Positions 13,442 to 21,035 of a DNA stretch of 31,830 nucleotides are shown here, piece by piece. The stretch is from NCBI GenBank assembly GCA_964511185.1, contig CAZEDU010000056.1, forward strand, positions 1 to 31,830, read 5' to 3'. The DNA is from CAZEDU01 sp964511185. GTDB taxonomy: Bacteria > Myxococcota > Myxococcia > Myxococcales > Myxococcaceae. The position numbers and the translations under genes are program-made. Each line of letters opens with the position of its first letter. Positions within the stretch are counted from its first letter, which is position 1. The notes beneath the pieces are model-generated. The model was not told the DNA's origin. It saw only the letters and a program-made list of their open reading frames with translations, and did not search any database.

Positions 13442-15145
13442 ATGTCGGATGCAACGGGGCTTCAGAGCGGTGCGCGGGTCGCGGTGGTGGGGGGCGGGCT
13501 GTGCGGCAGCGCCGTCGCCACCGCCTTGGCGCAGGGCGCCCGGGCGCGCCACCGAAACCTCCACATCGAAGTCTACGAGCGGCCGACGAGCCCGAAACCC
13601 GCGGAGCCGCCGGTCGTGCTGAGCCCCGAGTGCCGCGCGCGCCTGGCCAGCCTGGGCTGCCGTTTTCAGCTCGGCGCCACCGCCTTCGCGCTGCAGGGGA
13701 TCGAGGTCTTCTCGCAGGGCACCGCCGCGCAGATCCCCGGGCCGCAGGAGAAGCTGTGGCTGCTCGACGCCTGGGACGAAGGGCTCTCCGGGCGTGAGCT
13801 GATCAGCCGGGCCTTGTCGGCGGCCGCCGCGATCGAAGGGGTGCGCTACGTGCCGCGGGCCGCCGAGCGGGTCGAGCCGCTGGATGCCTACGCCGCGGCG
13901 CGCGCGCCGATGAGCGGCCGGTGGGTCATCCGTGCGGCCGGCGCGGCGACGCAGGCGGACGCCGTGGTGATCGCCTCGGCGTTGCCCAGCGGCGAGAGCC
14001 CGATGGTGACGATGGCGGCGCTGCACGCGCGCCTGACGGCCGACCAGGCGTGGGTGCGCGAGCTCGACACGTCCGCGCGCTGGGTGAAGCTGCTCGTGGC
14101 GCCCACGCCGAGCGTCGACCTGCTCTACCTCATCCCCTGCCGCGGCTCCTGGCACGCGGTGGCGATCGGGGCTTGGGTGACCTCCGCGGACCTCGGCGAG
14201 GCGCTGCTCCTCGCGCGCGCCCAGCTTCGGCTGCCAGAGGGACTCAAGGTGCGTGAGGTCCGAAGGTCCACCTTGCCGGTCGGGATCGGGACGGGGCTGG
14301 TCGAACGCGCCAAGGTCTCGGTGGGCAGCGCCGCGTTCGGCCACCCTTTTCAGCTCGGCGTCAGCGAGGCGTTGACCTCCTGCTCGCACGCGGCGGTGGC
14401 GCTGCTCGACCAGGGGGCCGAGCTGAGCCGGCTGCGCGAGCGGTACCTGGACGAGGGCGTCTCCTCGCTCCTGCACGACGCGCTCGCGGCCACGCGGGCC
14501 CTGGGCGTCTTGCGACACGCCGGGCCGCGCGCCGCCCAAGCGTTCGCGCCCAGCCCGAATGTCGCCTCCGGCCCTTCCGTCAGCGGGCCGCTGGGGGTGA
14601 GCGCGCCGAGCGCCGAGGCGCTGCTGCGGCGGGCGCGCTGGCAACGCTTCCTGAACGCGCTCGAGAGGCCGTGGCGGCGCCGCGCGACCAAAGCAGCGTC
14701 CGAGCCCCAGCGCGGGCTGGTCTACGTCGTGGACGACGACGCGGAGGCCAGAGAGGCGCTGGCGGAGCTGCTCCGCTCGCGGGGCCTCGTCGCGGTGACG
14801 TTCTCCGACGAGCTGTCGTTGCTCGCCGCGATCGAGCGGCGTCCGCCCCAGGTGTTGCTGCTCGACGTGGTGCTGAGCTGGATGGATGGGCTCAAGCTGC
14901 TCGAGACGATTCGCGCCAACCGGGCGGGCCGCGCGGTCCGCGTGTGGATGATGAGCGGCGTGACCTGGCCGACGATGGCGCAGAGGGCGCGGGCCGGGGG
15001 CGCGGCCGGCTTTCTGGCCAAGCCCTTCACCGCCGCCGCCATCGACCGGCTGCTCGCGGATCTGGGGGCGCCGGCGCACGCGCGGTGGGTGCCGCGAGAC
15101 GAAGGGCGCGCGGCGCCGCGTCAGAGCGAGTCGCTCGGGAGCTGA
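13442..15145 (+). CDS. FAD/NAD-type Rossmann flavoprotein fused to a C-terminal receiver domain
   Basis: 567 residues from ATG 13442 (GAGGG 6-7 nt upstream). Residues 12-50 form a dinucleotide-binding motif VAVVGGGLCGSAVA (G17xG19xxG22) with an acidic residue E46 after strand two, typical of FAD-dependent oxidoreductases. Around 294-303 the motif VGSAAFGHPF stands where most such enzymes have GDAAH; the FAD-ribityl Asp is Ser296, so cofactor binding may be altered. A linker (365-422, Ala/Pro/Ser/Arg-rich) leads to a receiver domain at 425-545 with D431-D433, phosphorylation site D475, S505 and K527, all intact. Receivers are normally attached to DNA-binding, enzymatic-signalling or methylesterase outputs, so a flavoprotein partner is unusual. 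Its 3' end overlaps miaA on the other strand by 25 nt. Its place behind a diguanylate cyclase suggests it senses or reports redox state to c-di-GMP signalling; that is inference. Confidence 0.8.
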   Translation: MSDATGLQSGARVAVVGGGLCGSAVATALAQGARARHRNLHIEVYERPTSPKPAEPPVVLSPECRARLASLGCRFQLGATAFALQGIEVFSQGTAAQIPGPQEKLWLLDAWDEGLSGRELISRALSAAAAIEGVRYVPRAAERVEPLDAYAAARAPMSGRWVIRAAGAATQADAVVIASALPSGESPMVTMAALHARLTADQAWVRELDTSARWVKLLVAPTPSVDLLYLIPCRGSWHAVAIGAWVTSADLGEALLLARAQLRLPEGLKVREVRRSTLPVGIGTGLVERAKVSVGSAAFGHPFQLGVSEALTSCSHAAVALLDQGAELSRLRERYLDEGVSSLLHDALAATRALGVLRHAGPRAAQAFAPSPNVASGPSVSGPLGVSAPSAEALLRRARWQRFLNALERPWRRRATKAASEPQRGLVYVVDDDAEAREALAELLRSRGLVAVTFSDELSLLAAIERRPPQVLLLDVVLSWMDGLKLLETIRANRAGRAVRVWMMSGVTWPTMAQRARAGGAAGFLAKPFTAAAIDRLLADLGAPAHARWVPRDEGRAAPRQSESLGS

Positions 15146-16035
15146 AGCGACCTCAGCGCGTCGTAGGGCGGCGTGATCCATTGGGCGCCGGCTTCCTTCT
15201 TGAACCAGGTGAGCTGGCGCTTGGCGTAGTGACGCGTCGCCTGCGCGGCCTGCGCGATAGCGTCTTCGCGTGTGAGCCGTCCTTGGACGACGGCCAGGGC
15301 TTGAGCGTACCCAACGCTCTGCATCGGCGGAGCGCTGGCGTAGCCGAGGTCGACCAGCCGCCGAGCCTCTTCGACCAGCCCTCGCTCGAACATCTGCCGC
15401 GTGCGCTGGTTGATCGCCTCGTAGAGCGCCTCGCGGCCGGGTTTCAGTACGAAGAGCCGGTACGGGTAGCGGTCCTGCGCGAAGGCGTGCTGGGCGCGGT
15501 GGGCCGAGGCGGGTTGTCCGGTGAGCGCGTGAATCTCGAGCGCGCGGACGATGCGGACCAGGTCGGTGGGCTTCACCCGCGCGGCGGTCTCTGGGTCGAG
15601 CTGGGCGAGCCGCTCGTGAAGCCCCGCGCGCCCGATGCGCTCGGCCTCCGCCTCCAGCGCGCTGCGGAGCGCGGGGTCGGCGGGCGGCGCCGGCACCACG
15701 CCGTGCAGCAACACGCGCACGTACAGGCCGGTGCCGCCCACGACCACCACCCGCTTGCCGCGCGCGTGAATGCCGGCGATCGCTTCGTCCGCCAATGATT
15801 GGTACCGCGCCGCCGAGAAGGCCTCCGTCGGCTCGACGACCGAGACCAGGTGATGCGGCACCCGCGCGAGCTCCTCGGCGGACGGCTTGGCGGTCCCGAT
15901 GTCGAAGTGCCGATAGACCTGCTGCGAGTCCGCGCTGACGATCTCGGCGTTCCACCGCTCGGCGAGCTCGATGGCGAGCCCGGTCTTGCCGGACGCGGTC
16001 GGCCCGCCGATGACGATCAGCGCCGGGCGCTTCAC
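15121..16035 (-). CDS. miaA: tRNA dimethylallyltransferase
   Basis: 304 residues from GTG 16035, which overlaps the stop of the kinase gene (GTGA). GGPTASGKT (10-18) is the P-loop, SADSQQVYR (34-42) and DIGTAKP follow, and the rest matches MiaA to the end, including SVGYAQA and RHYAKRQLTWF. It transfers a dimethylallyl group to N6 of A37 in tRNAs that read codons starting with U. This is a conserved housekeeping gene, yet it is the last member of a tightly coupled run with the HprK-related, PqqD-like and S26 genes. The C-terminal end overlaps the convergent flavoprotein-receiver gene by 25 nt. Confidence 0.95.
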   Translation of the reverse strand: MKRPALIVIGGPTASGKTGLAIELAERWNAEIVSADSQQVYRHFDIGTAKPSAEELARVPHHLVSVVEPTEAFSAARYQSLADEAIAGIHARGKRVVVVGGTGLYVRVLLHGVVPAPPADPALRSALEAEAERIGRAGLHERLAQLDPETAARVKPTDLVRIVRALEIHALTGQPASAHRAQHAFAQDRYPYRLFVLKPGREALYEAINQRTRQMFERGLVEEARRLVDLGYASAPPMQSVGYAQALAVVQGRLTREDAIAQAAQATRHYAKRQLTWFKKEAGAQWITPPYDALRSLQLPSDSL

Positions 16036-16841
16036 GGGGTCAGCCCGCCGCGCAGGACGTCGGCGACGTTCGGATCGATCGCGAACGCAAGCCGCGCCGG
16101 CCGCACGCGCGACACCAGATCCGACGCCAGCCGAAACATGCGGGCGCGCCCCGCCGACGAGGGATCCGGCATCAGGCAGTTGAGCAGCAGCACGCGCAGC
16201 ACCTCGGGCGCGGGGTGCGGCTCGAGCGTAGGCGCGGCCGCGTGCGCGAGAAGCCCCAGCACCTTCAGCCTCGCCATGACGGGCGCGCCGACGTTCCAGG
16301 GCGTGCCCGAGGCGATCGGCCCGTCGTCGGTGAGGCGGACGGCCACCAGCTCATCCGAGAGCAGCCGCAGCCCCCCGGCGACCCCGACGCTTCCGAGCGT
16401 GCTCTTCCCCGCCCCCGACGGGCCGGTGAACAGCGCGGCGTCGGCGCCCGCGGACAAGGCGACCCCGTGGACGAGCAGACCATTTCGAGAAAGCAGGTGA
16501 TCCGCCAGACAGACCTTGAGCGTCGCCTCGAGCGGGAATCGTTCAGGGACCTGCTGGAGGACGAGCTCGGAACGCGCGGCCGACAGCGTGGCGCGAAAGC
16601 CGTCGCCGGCGATGTCGAGCGCGCCGTCCGGCCGCGGCTGCACGTCCGGAAGCGATGGCACCCAGCCAGGGGGCCTCGCCACCGCCGGCAGCCACTCCAC
16701 CCGCACCGTGAGCTGCGCGGCCTTAAGCGAGGCGAAAGGCGCCCACTGGCGGGCGATGGCCGCGACCGGGCCCGCGTCGGCCTCGGGGAGCTCGATGACC
16801 CAATCTGCCAGGGAAAAGCGCGGCGGCATCGGCGCCACCAT
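16032..16841 (-). CDS. HprK-related kinase-like protein
   Basis: 269 residues from ATG 16841, 5 nt after the PqqD-like gene stops. The C-terminal half looks like the HPr kinase/phosphorylase catalytic domain: LLVHG (122-126, conserved His), FTGPSGAGKST (138-148, P-loop) and LSDELV (161-166). The N-terminal half is not that of canonical HprK, and the HprK signature for HPr recognition is not seen. HprK-related proteins next to PqqD-like proteins are known in exosortase/HPr-rel-A-type clusters and in some lasso-peptide clusters, where they phosphorylate a peptide or an unknown partner. Here the partner is not evident. The stop overlaps the miaA start (GTGA). Confidence 0.78.
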   Translation of the reverse strand: MVAPMPPRFSLADWVIELPEADAGPVAAIARQWAPFASLKAAQLTVRVEWLPAVARPPGWVPSLPDVQPRPDGALDIAGDGFRATLSAARSELVLQQVPERFPLEATLKVCLADHLLSRNGLLVHGVALSAGADAALFTGPSGAGKSTLGSVGVAGGLRLLSDELVAVRLTDDGPIASGTPWNVGAPVMARLKVLGLLAHAAAPTLEPHPAPEVLRVLLLNCLMPDPSSAGRARMFRLASDLVSRVRPARLAFAIDPNVADVLRGGLTP

Positions 16842-16846
16842 ATCGA

Positions 16847-17125
16847 TCAAACGCGGGCGACGAGCCCTTTGTCGAGCAACGCCTGGAGGAAGCTCAAGGT
16901 GTCGGCGAGCGCCTGGGCTTCGGTCACCTGGAACTCGCCCGCCAGCACGGAGGCGATCTGCTCGGCCGAGCGAACGCCGTCGAGCAGCGCCCACACGCGC
17001 GAGGCCGTGGCGTTGAGGCCGCGCAGCACCTTGCCGCTGCCGTCGAGCAGCACGAAGTCGGCGCCGAACTGGCTCGCCTCGACGCCGGGGGCCGGCCGCA
17101 CCACGCTCGGGGCGGACAAGCTCAT
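16847..17125 (-). CDS. PqqD-like (RiPP recognition element-type) protein
   Basis: 92 residues from ATG 17125, which overlaps the peptidase stop (ATGA). The pattern is that of the PqqD winged-helix fold: VVRPAPGVEASQF, then FVLLDGSGKVLRGLNATASRVWALLDG (split here over 24-50), and a helical C-terminus SAEQIASVLAGEF...ALADTLSFLQALLDKGLVA. PqqD proteins and related RiPP recognition elements bind the leader of a precursor peptide and present it to a modifying enzyme. The neighbours (kinase and peptidase) fit a peptide-processing role, but no precursor peptide was recognised within the operon. Confidence 0.8.
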   Translation of the reverse strand: MSLSAPSVVRPAPGVEASQFGADFVLLDGSGKVLRGLNATASRVWALLDGVRSAEQIASVLAGEFQVTEAQALADTLSFLQALLDKGLVARV

Positions 17126-17505
17126 CGCAGGCGCCTCCAGAGGCCGCCCACCCGCCGCCGGAGCTTCAGCCGCACCCGGCCGAGCAGCGTCGGCCCGCGG
17201 TCCCACTCCGATGGCGCGAGGAGCCGCCCGGCGCGCCGAACGCGGTGAATTTTGCCGACCACCTCGGCGAGCGGGACGGGCGGATCGGCGTCTTGGCAGT
17301 TGTCGCCTTTCAGCTCGAGCCAGCCGTCGCGCACCGCGCGGACCCGGTGAATGACGAGCTGGCCCGCGATGCGCGCGACCACCACCTCGCCCGGCGCGGG
17401 TGCGCTGGTGAGACGAAGCGTCTCCGCCTCGTCACCCGTCAGCAGCGTGGGCCACATGCTGTCCCCGCGAACGGGGATCCAGTCGAGCCGCGCGCCTGCG
17501 CTCAC
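17122..17505 (-). CDS. S26-family (Sec11/SipW-like) Ser/His peptidase
   Basis: 127 residues from GTG 17505, overlapping the stop of the thioredoxin gene (GTGA). WIPVRGDSMWPTL carries the catalytic Ser16, LVIHRV carries His53 in place of the Lys of most bacterial signal peptidases, and LKGDNCQDAD (65-74) matches the GDN box. This Ser/His arrangement is that of Sec11/SipW-type enzymes. Unlike most signal peptidases no clear membrane segment is visible; the C-terminus is strongly basic (RVRLKLRRRVGGLWRR). Cytoplasmic leader cleavage, or membrane association through the basic tail, are both possible. It could process the partner of the PqqD/kinase pair. Confidence 0.8.
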   Translation of the reverse strand: MSAGARLDWIPVRGDSMWPTLLTGDEAETLRLTSAPAPGEVVVARIAGQLVIHRVRAVRDGWLELKGDNCQDADPPVPLAEVVGKIHRVRRAGRLLAPSEWDRGPTLLGRVRLKLRRRVGGLWRRLR

Positions 17506-18089
17506 GGCCGCGCGATCGCGGCCTTGCCGTTCGGCGCGCGCTGAATGCCGAGCGCCAGCTCGACCTCGGAGAGGATGGTCGCGCTGGCCTCTTCGTTGTA
17601 GCCGCGGTGCAGCGCGGAGATCGTCCCGTCCGGCCGGATCATGAACACCGACGGCAGCGGGCTCTGGCTGCCGAGCCAACGGCGGGCGACGAGGTTGAAG
17701 CGGTCCTTCAGCACCGGATAGGTGACTTTGTTCTTCGCGATCAGCTCGTCGATGATCTTCTGCCCCGCCGGCTCGGTGTCGATCGAGACCATCACCACCC
17801 GCAGCCCCTGCGCCTGGTACTTCTCGTGGAGCTTCTGCAAATAAGGCATCTCCTTCTTGCAGGGCGCGCAGAACGACGCCATGAACGACAGCAGCACCAC
17901 CTTGGTGTTCTTGTCGTTGGCGTCCGGCCCGACGAAGCGATCCAACCCGAGCACGTTCGGCGCGTCTTTGGGCGGGTTGTACATGGGCAACCGGAACATC
18001 GGCGCGGGGCCATTCACCGTGGCCAGGTTCTCCGCCACCGCGATGGACGGCACGAACGCCAACATCGCCGCGATCACCAAGCGTTTCAT
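17502..18089 (-). CDS. TlpA/ResA-like secreted thioredoxin
   Basis: 195 residues from ATG 18089, with GAGGGGTGA as ribosome site. The first 20 residues (MKRLVIAAMLAFVPSIAVAE) are a signal peptide. The mature protein is a thioredoxin-fold TlpA type: VVLLSFMASFCAPCKKE with the redox pair C74/C77, then VVMVSIDTE and PLPSVFMIRPDG (cis-Pro loop). Such proteins reduce disulfides in the periplasm, classically for cytochrome c biogenesis, but they also occur in other operons. It is the first gene of the coupled run to miaA; the gap to hisS upstream is 100 nt and holds the ribosome site only. Confidence 0.85.
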   Translation of the reverse strand: MKRLVIAAMLAFVPSIAVAENLATVNGPAPMFRLPMYNPPKDAPNVLGLDRFVGPDANDKNTKVVLLSFMASFCAPCKKEMPYLQKLHEKYQAQGLRVVMVSIDTEPAGQKIIDELIAKNKVTYPVLKDRFNLVARRWLGSQSPLPSVFMIRPDGTISALHRGYNEEASATILSEVELALGIQRAPNGKAAIARP

Positions 18090-18189
18090 GTTCGGTCACC
18101 CCTCTGTGGTGAAGCCATTCTGGCCCAAGGCCGAGCGGGCGGTGAAGCAGACCCCGCGAAGGGTGTAGGTGCTCGGCGGCCTGTTGCCT

Positions 18190-19449
18190 TCACCGCCGCA
18201 GGGCGGCCGCCAGCCCCTCGAGCGCGACCGGCACGGGCTCGCCCCCGGCCATCGGCTTGAGCTGGGCCGAGCCGGTCTTCAGCTCCTGATCCCCGAGCAC
18301 CAGCGCGAACCGCGCCCCGCTCTTGTCGGCGCGCTTCATCTGGCTCTTCACGCTGCCGCCGCGGGTGTCGAGCTCGATCGAAAAGCCCTGGTGCCGCAGC
18401 TCGGTCGCGCGCCGAAGCGCCTCGAGCTGCGCCGCGGCGTCCACGGCGACGATGAACAGGTCCGGCTTCGCCTGCAGCGCGCGCTGCGTCTCTTGGACGA
18501 GCAGCACGAGCCGATCAAGGCCCAGGCCGAAGCCCGCCGCGGGGACGTCGGGGCCCCCGAGCGCTTTGATCAACCGGTCGTAGCGGCCGCCGCCGCCCAC
18601 CGTGCTGGCGGTGCCCAAGGCCGGGTGCGTGGCGACGAACTCGAAGGCGGTGCGGGTGTAGTAGTCGAGCCCGCGGACCATGCGCGGGTTCAACCGAAAC
18701 GGCACCTTCACCGCCTCGAGCAGCCGCTGCACCTCGGCGAAGTGGGCCCGGCACGGCTCGCAGAGCGTCTCCTGCACGCTGGGCGCGTTCTGCGCGAGCT
18801 GCTGACACCGCTCGTTCTTGCAATCGAGGATGCGCAGCGGGTTCTTGGTGAGCCGCACCTGACAATCGGGGCACAGCTCGGCCTGGTGGCGCTGGAAGTA
18901 CGCGACCAGCCGCTCCAGATACGCGGGGCGGCACGCTTCGTCGCCCAGCGAGTTGAGCTCCAGACCGACGCCTTGGAGCCCCAGCTCGGTCAACAGAAAC
19001 GCGACCAGCTCCATCAGCTCGACGTCCTGCGCCGGCTCCTTCACGCCGTACGCCTCGGCGCCGATCTGCGAGAACTGGCGGTAGCGGCCGGTCTTCATCC
19101 GCTCGTAGCGGAACATCGGCCCCAGGTAGAACCAGCGGGTGACCGGCTCCTGGTTTTGGATGGCGTGCTCGATGTACGCGCGCGCGGCGGGCGCGGTGCC
19201 TTCGGGGCGCAAGGTGAGCGAGCGGCCCGCCTTGTCTTCGAAGGTGTACATCTCCTTGCCGACGATGTCCGTCACCTCGCCGACGCTGCGGACGAAGAGC
19301 GCGGTGTCCTCGAGCATCGGCGTGCGCACCTCGGCGTAGCCGTAGCGGCGGAACACCTCGCGCGCGGTGCGCTCGACGAACTGCCAGGCCTCCACTTGCC
19401 CGGGCAGCACGTCGTTCATGCCTTTGACGCCCGAGAACTTCTGACTCAC
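18190..19449 (-). CDS. hisS: Histidyl-tRNA synthetase
   Basis: 419 residues, starting at GTG 19449, which overlaps the psd stop (GTGA). The class II fold is complete: motif 2 around LTLRPEGTAPAARA, the histidine-specific GLDYYTRTAFEF and GGGRYDRLI boxes, motif 3 at AAGFGLGLDRLVLL, and the C-terminal anticodon-binding domain. Four cysteines (CPDC, CKNERC region) are present in the insertion, as in several HisRS. It charges tRNA-His in the cytoplasm. It is translationally coupled to psd, an unusual partner. Confidence 0.97.
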   Translation of the reverse strand: MSQKFSGVKGMNDVLPGQVEAWQFVERTAREVFRRYGYAEVRTPMLEDTALFVRSVGEVTDIVGKEMYTFEDKAGRSLTLRPEGTAPAARAYIEHAIQNQEPVTRWFYLGPMFRYERMKTGRYRQFSQIGAEAYGVKEPAQDVELMELVAFLLTELGLQGVGLELNSLGDEACRPAYLERLVAYFQRHQAELCPDCQVRLTKNPLRILDCKNERCQQLAQNAPSVQETLCEPCRAHFAEVQRLLEAVKVPFRLNPRMVRGLDYYTRTAFEFVATHPALGTASTVGGGGRYDRLIKALGGPDVPAAGFGLGLDRLVLLVQETQRALQAKPDLFIVAVDAAAQLEALRRATELRHQGFSIELDTRGGSVKSQMKRADKSGARFALVLGDQELKTGSAQLKPMAGGEPVPVALEGLAAALRR

Positions 19450-20307
19450 GCGATGACCCCGATGCGCTCGCCCAGCTTCAGCTTCGCCTCGGCGAGCAGC
19501 GTGGGCTCCCAGCGCACGCGGCCCGGCTCGAAGAGCAGGATGACGGTCGAGCCCATCTCGAACATGCCGAGCTCGCCGCCCTTCTCCACCGGGATCGGCT
19601 TCTCGTAGTGGTGCGTGCGCTCGGCCTCACCGCGGTGCGTGATGATGTCGTCGTAGCTGGCGTGAATGCGCGACACGCACGTGGCGCCCACGGCGACCAC
19701 CGCCACGCGGCCGGCCGAGGTCGACAGGTACGTCACCAGCCGCTCGTTCACGCAGAACAGCGCCGTCTTGTTGCGCACCGACACCGGGTTCACCGGCCAG
19801 AACTCCCCGGGGACGTACCGGTAGCCGGTGATGGCGCCCGCGAGCGGGCTGTGGATGCGGTGGTAGTCGCGCGGCGACAAGTAGATGGTCGCGAACNNNN
19901 NNNNNNAAGGCGAACGCGCCGCCTTCGAAGCGCCGCGCCTCGGTCGCGTCCGCGAGCAGCTTCTCCACCGGAAACGAGATGCCCTTCGCCTGAATGCACT
20001 CGCCCCGCTCGGCGTAGCCCGCCTGCGAGACGGCGCCGTCCACCGGCGAGATGACCGCCTTCGGGTCAAGGTCGATGGGCCGCAGGCCCGGCTTGAGCTT
20101 TCGGGTGAAGAACTCGCCGAAGCGCGTGTAGCCCTCGACCCCGTGCTCGGCTTCGTCGAGCGCCACGCAGTACCGCCGCGCGAAGGCCTTCATCGCCGCG
20201 CGGTGCCACGCGGCCGGCGCCGGGGCGCGCGTCGCCAGCCCCACGAAGGAAGACAACGCCGACTTGGGCAACAGGCGCATCAGCGCCATGAAGGTCTCGT
20301 CACGCAT
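19446..20307 (-). CDS. psd: Phosphatidylserine decarboxylase (interrupted by a sequence gap)
   Basis: The frame begins at ATG 20307 (alternative ATG 20289) and resumes after ten N at 19897-19906. The N-terminal part has FGEFFTRKLKPGLRPID and SPVDGAVSQAG. After the gap come ATIYLSPRDYHRIHSPLAG and EMGSTVILLF; the GST is the self-cleavage site that yields the pyruvoyl group. It converts phosphatidylserine to phosphatidylethanolamine at the inner membrane. On both sides of the gap the coding strand reads GTTCGC, and joining there gives a continuous GGAFATIYLSPRDY, so the gap is probably an assembly artefact of zero or negative size rather than missing coding sequence. Its stop overlaps hisS. Confidence 0.9.
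19897..19906. other. Assembly gap inside psd
   Basis: Ten N. The flanks GTTCGCCTT and GTTCGCGACC on the coding strand share six bases; merging them restores the reading frame. Confidence 0.9.
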
Positions 20308-20332
20308 GGTCGCGGAAGATGTAAGCGGGCCG

Positions 20333-20992
20333 CTAGCCGCCCGCATCGGGATTCGGCGCCGGGCGGGGCGGCAGCTCCTTGGGGGCCCGCCCCAGGACCT
20401 TCCCGTTCTCGAACACCACGAACGAGCTCAGATACCCCGTGAAGCGATCGCGGCAGCTCGGCAGATCGCGGACCTCGTAGGCGGGCAGCGGCCCCTTGCC
20501 GACGATCTCCACCGCGGGGACCTCGGAGAAGCAGCTGCCGAAGCGGTCCTGGAACTCGCGCATCGTCATACCGGAGACCGGCTGGGTCGGCCCGCTCGGC
20601 CCGGCGTCGACGCTGGCGTCGGGCGCCTCGGCGGACTCGTCGGGCGTCGCCGTCTCGTTGGCGGGCTCGAACGGCGGAGCGTCTTCGAGGGACGTCCCCT
20701 CGGCGGCGGCCGCCTCCTCCTCCGCGAGCGCCTGCTCCCGCTCCTCGCGCCCTTTCTGGATGCGCGTGAGCAGCTCGGCCGCGGCCGCGTGGTCGGCGCT
20801 GTTGCTCGGCACCTGCTTGAGCAGCGACTCGATCTCGCCGATCTCGTCCGAGACGTACGCGTCGTCGAGGTCGCGGGCGTAGAGCTTGGTGAAGCGCTCG
20901 TTCGCCTCCGCGAACTCGGGGGAAGGCTGCGACTTCTTACACGCGGCCAAAAACGCCACCGCGCACAACAGAGCAAGAAAGGCTGGTTTCAC
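20333..20992 (-). CDS. Hypothetical lipoprotein with acidic linker
   Basis: 219 residues from GTG 20992. The signal MKPAFLALLCAVAFLAACKK has lipobox LAAC (Cys18). Residues about 24-80 are helical, a long acidic Ala/Glu/Pro-rich linker (about 85-140) follows, and a globular domain (about 145-205) contains two Cys (GSCFSE, LPSCRDRF). The family is not recognised. It lies 25 nt upstream of psd on the same strand, in a row of minus-strand genes. Confidence 0.6.
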   Translation of the reverse strand: MKPAFLALLCAVAFLAACKKSQPSPEFAEANERFTKLYARDLDDAYVSDEIGEIESLLKQVPSNSADHAAAAELLTRIQKGREEREQALAEEEAAAAEGTSLEDAPPFEPANETATPDESAEAPDASVDAGPSGPTQPVSGMTMREFQDRFGSCFSEVPAVEIVGKGPLPAYEVRDLPSCRDRFTGYLSSFVVFENGKVLGRAPKELPPRPAPNPDAGG

Positions 20993-21035
20993 GCGGCGGA
21001 ACTTAAGACGGACGGCCGGGGTTGGTCAGTACTTT

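Noticed and set aside
13439..15955. A minus-strand open frame of more than 800 codons antisense to the flavoprotein-receiver gene and running into miaA.
   Set aside because: Long antisense frames are common in very GC-rich DNA. Its translation is low-complexity Arg/Ala/Gly-rich without domains, while the opposite strand has clear families.
16032..17505. A lasso-peptide biosynthesis cluster.
   Set aside because: PqqD-like and HprK-like genes fit, but there is no lasso cyclase (asparagine synthetase-like), no transglutaminase-type protease and no precursor peptide.
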